Below, piece by piece: positions 4,945 through 5,668 of a stretch of DNA of 5,668 nt. Below the pieces are notes generated by a model. That model saw nothing but the letters and a program-made list of their open reading frames with translations, had not been told where the DNA came from and did no database searches. This DNA comes from Desulforudis sp. (GTDB lineage: Bacteria; Bacillota; Desulfotomaculia; Desulfotomaculales; Desulforudaceae): contig JACUUW010000127.1 in assembly GCA_014859075.1 (NCBI GenBank), positions 1 to 5,668 on the forward strand, in the 5' to 3' direction. The position numbers and the translations under genes were made by a program. Numbering within the stretch: position 1 is the first letter of the stretch; every line of letters starts with the position of its first letter.

Positions 4945-4958
4945 ACTATGTGCATAGT
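4945..4958. other. Short palindrome, operator-like
   Basis: ACTATG-TG-CATAGT is a perfect 6-bp inverted repeat with a 2-base centre in the AT-rich 3' region of the coiled-coil gene. No adjacent promoter is visible, so a role as operator is unproven. Confidence 0.35.
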
Positions 4959-4960
4959 TT

Positions 4961-4969
4961 TGTGGATAA
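4961..4969 (-). other. Perfect DnaA-box match
   Basis: TTATCCACA on the minus strand equals the strong consensus DnaA box. It stands alone; no cluster of boxes, dnaA/dnaN gene or AT-rich unwinding array is present, so this is not an origin. It may be a chance match or an isolated DnaA site. Confidence 0.4.
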
Positions 4970-4974
4970 GCGGT

Positions 4975-5244
4975 TTAATGCCCCGATTTCTGGCCGCCCT
5001 GTAACCCTAACCTGGACTCGAGCTCATGAATCTGCCGATTCTTCTGCAACAGGCTCTGCGCGTACTGGTGATTCGTCCGCAGCAACCGGCGATTTTCCCG
5101 TTCGAGACGTTCCAGAAAGGTGGCTTTTTCCTGCTCCTGGCGCTCCAGCAGGAGCATGAGCACCCTACGGCTCAACCGCAACTGAAGCAATTTGTCTTCC
5201 AGTTCCTGCACCCGTCTCTCCAGGTAATCAAGGTCGTGCGACAT
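4975..5244 (-). CDS. Small coiled-coil protein of unknown function
   Basis: An 89-residue, highly charged protein that is almost entirely alpha-helical. Residues about 5-80 show heptad spacing of leucines (LDYLERRVQELEDKLLQL, then LMLLLERQEQEKATFLERL and IHELESRLGL), with a basic hinge SRRVLM near residue 26. There is no membrane segment, signal peptide or catalytic motif. I do not recognise a functional family; it could be a dimeric scaffold or structural protein. The ATG at 5242-5244 is preceded by GGGGGG at 6 bases. The upstream PHP-domain gene ends 62 bases before it and no terminator is evident between them, so the two may be co-transcribed. An intrinsic terminator follows. Confidence 0.85.
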   Translation of the reverse strand: MSHDLDYLERRVQELEDKLLQLRLSRRVLMLLLERQEQEKATFLERLERENRRLLRTNHQYAQSLLQKNRQIHELESRLGLQGGQKSGH

Positions 5245-5250
5245 CTGCTG

Positions 5251-5256
5251 CCCCCC
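5251..5256 (-). promoter_or_regulatory. G-run ribosome binding site of the coiled-coil gene
   Basis: Six G, 6 bases (CAGCAG) before the ATG at 5242-5244, in the usual Shine-Dalgarno place. There is no GGAGG alternative. It is the same style as before guaB, ytrH and eam. Confidence 0.6.
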
Positions 5257-5276
5257 AAAAACTGAAGTTTATGGCT

Positions 5277-5310
5277 ATAGTCTATGTAATTGGCGGCCTT
5301 GTTAGACTAT
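5277..5310. repeat. 7-bp inverted repeat spanning the end of the PHP gene
   Basis: ATAGTCT (5277-5283) and AGACTAT (5304-5310) are exact inverted copies 20 bases apart; the right arm includes the stop codon of the PHP gene. GGC-C-GCC inside can form a small inner hairpin. There is no T-tract immediately after it on the minus strand (TTTTT comes about 12 bases later), so it is at best a weak terminator or an mRNA end-stabilising structure. Confidence 0.35.
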
Positions 5311-5668
5311 GTCTGCCTTAGTTTGAGGTCATCCACCACTTGAAGCGGGACCACCACCGCCCCCAGTCGGGCGTGGCTCGCGTGGCCGTGGAAATCGGAA
5401 CCCCCGGTAGCCACCAGTCGGAACTTTTCGGCCACCGCGGCGTAGTGGGCCACGTCTTCGGAACCATGTTCCGGATGGTGCACTTCCAGACCCTGCAAGC
5501 CTGCCCGTACCAATTCGGGAATCAAGTGATCCGCGCCGCCCATTCCGGGATGGGCCAGCACCGGCACCCCACCGCCTGAACGGATCAAATGCACGGCTTG
5601 AACCGGGGAAAACCGATCGCGGGGCACGTAACCGGCACAACCCCGGCCGATCCAACGGTCGAAGGCCT
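5307..5668 (-). CDS. PHP-domain phosphoesterase, C-terminal part (5' end outside window)
   Basis: The last 119 residues of a PHP (polymerase and histidinol phosphatase) domain protein; the reading frame is open to the right edge. The visible part starts AFDRWIGRGCAGYVPRD, which corresponds to the helical insert region of TrpH/YciV-like proteins, then GGGVPVLAHPG with a metal-binding His, GLEVHHPEHG, and the C-terminal GGSDFHG with the Asp and His that complete the metal site. Escherichia coli members of this group hydrolyse 3',5'-nucleoside bisphosphates such as pAp and trim RNA 5' ends, so a nucleotide or RNA phosphoesterase is likely; substrate here is inferred. An internal GTG at 5625-5627 is not the start, because the conserved FDRWIGRG block continues upstream in frame. 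Confidence 0.9.
   Translation of the reverse strand, partial: AFDRWIGRGCAGYVPRDRFSPVQAVHLIRSGGGVPVLAHPGMGGADHLIPELVRAGLQGLEVHHPEHGSEDVAHYAAVAEKFRLVATGGSDFHGHASHARLGAVVVPLQVVDDLKLRQT

Noticed and set aside
4946..4969. Replication origin around the DnaA box.
   Set aside because: Only a single box, with no dnaA, dnaN or further boxes.
1..5668. CRISPR array, tRNA or rRNA genes, insertion sequence or prophage.
   Set aside because: No regularly spaced repeats, no tRNA-like cloverleaf or rRNA sequence, and no transposase, integrase or phage gene were seen.

Overview
The window is a slice of a bacterial chromosome in which all nine recognisable genes lie on the minus strand, so everything reads right to left. 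The gene content points to an endospore-forming member of the Firmicutes: a YtrH/YtrI sporulation membrane pair, a DUF3842 protein, and a glutamate 2,3-aminomutase under a ydaO-type (c-di-AMP) riboswitch. The DNA is fairly GC-rich by eye, starts include GTG as well as ATG, and ribosome binding sites are strong. Together this resembles the Peptococcaceae/Thermoanaerobacterales type of Clostridia (Desulfotomaculum or Moorella relatives). That placement is inference, and I cannot name a species.

In transcription order from the right edge: the 3' part of a PHP-domain phosphoesterase gene (5307 to beyond 5668); an 89-residue coiled-coil protein of unknown function (4975-5244) ending in an intrinsic terminator; a two-gene operon of a DUF3842 protein (4420-4830) and a histidine-phosphatase-family enzyme (3781-4389), with an extended -10 promoter; then a near-consensus promoter, a c-di-AMP riboswitch aptamer with an intrinsic terminator (about 3492-3706), and the glutamate 2,3-aminomutase gene eam (2192-3463), closed by a symmetrical terminator. 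Next come ytrH and ytrI (overlapping by 4 bp), a short stretch with two REP-like GTTAGTGCC(T/A)GGCACC palindromes, an 80-residue putative helix-turn-helix protein, a GC-rich hairpin, and a strong promoter driving guaB (IMP dehydrogenase), whose 3' half runs off the left edge.

The most interesting unit is the riboswitch-eam pair. The enzyme carries Lys and Asn at the two positions where lysine 2,3-aminomutase has the aspartates that hold the lysine side chain, which is the signature of glutamate 2,3-aminomutase. Its product, beta-glutamate, is a known compatible solute in some microbes, and c-di-AMP is a second messenger of potassium and osmotic homeostasis whose ydaO riboswitches normally switch genes off. 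The layout therefore suggests that beta-glutamate synthesis is released when c-di-AMP falls, as under osmotic stress. A second recurrent theme is ribosome binding sites made of runs of five to seven G before four of the genes, beside classical GGAGG sites before others.
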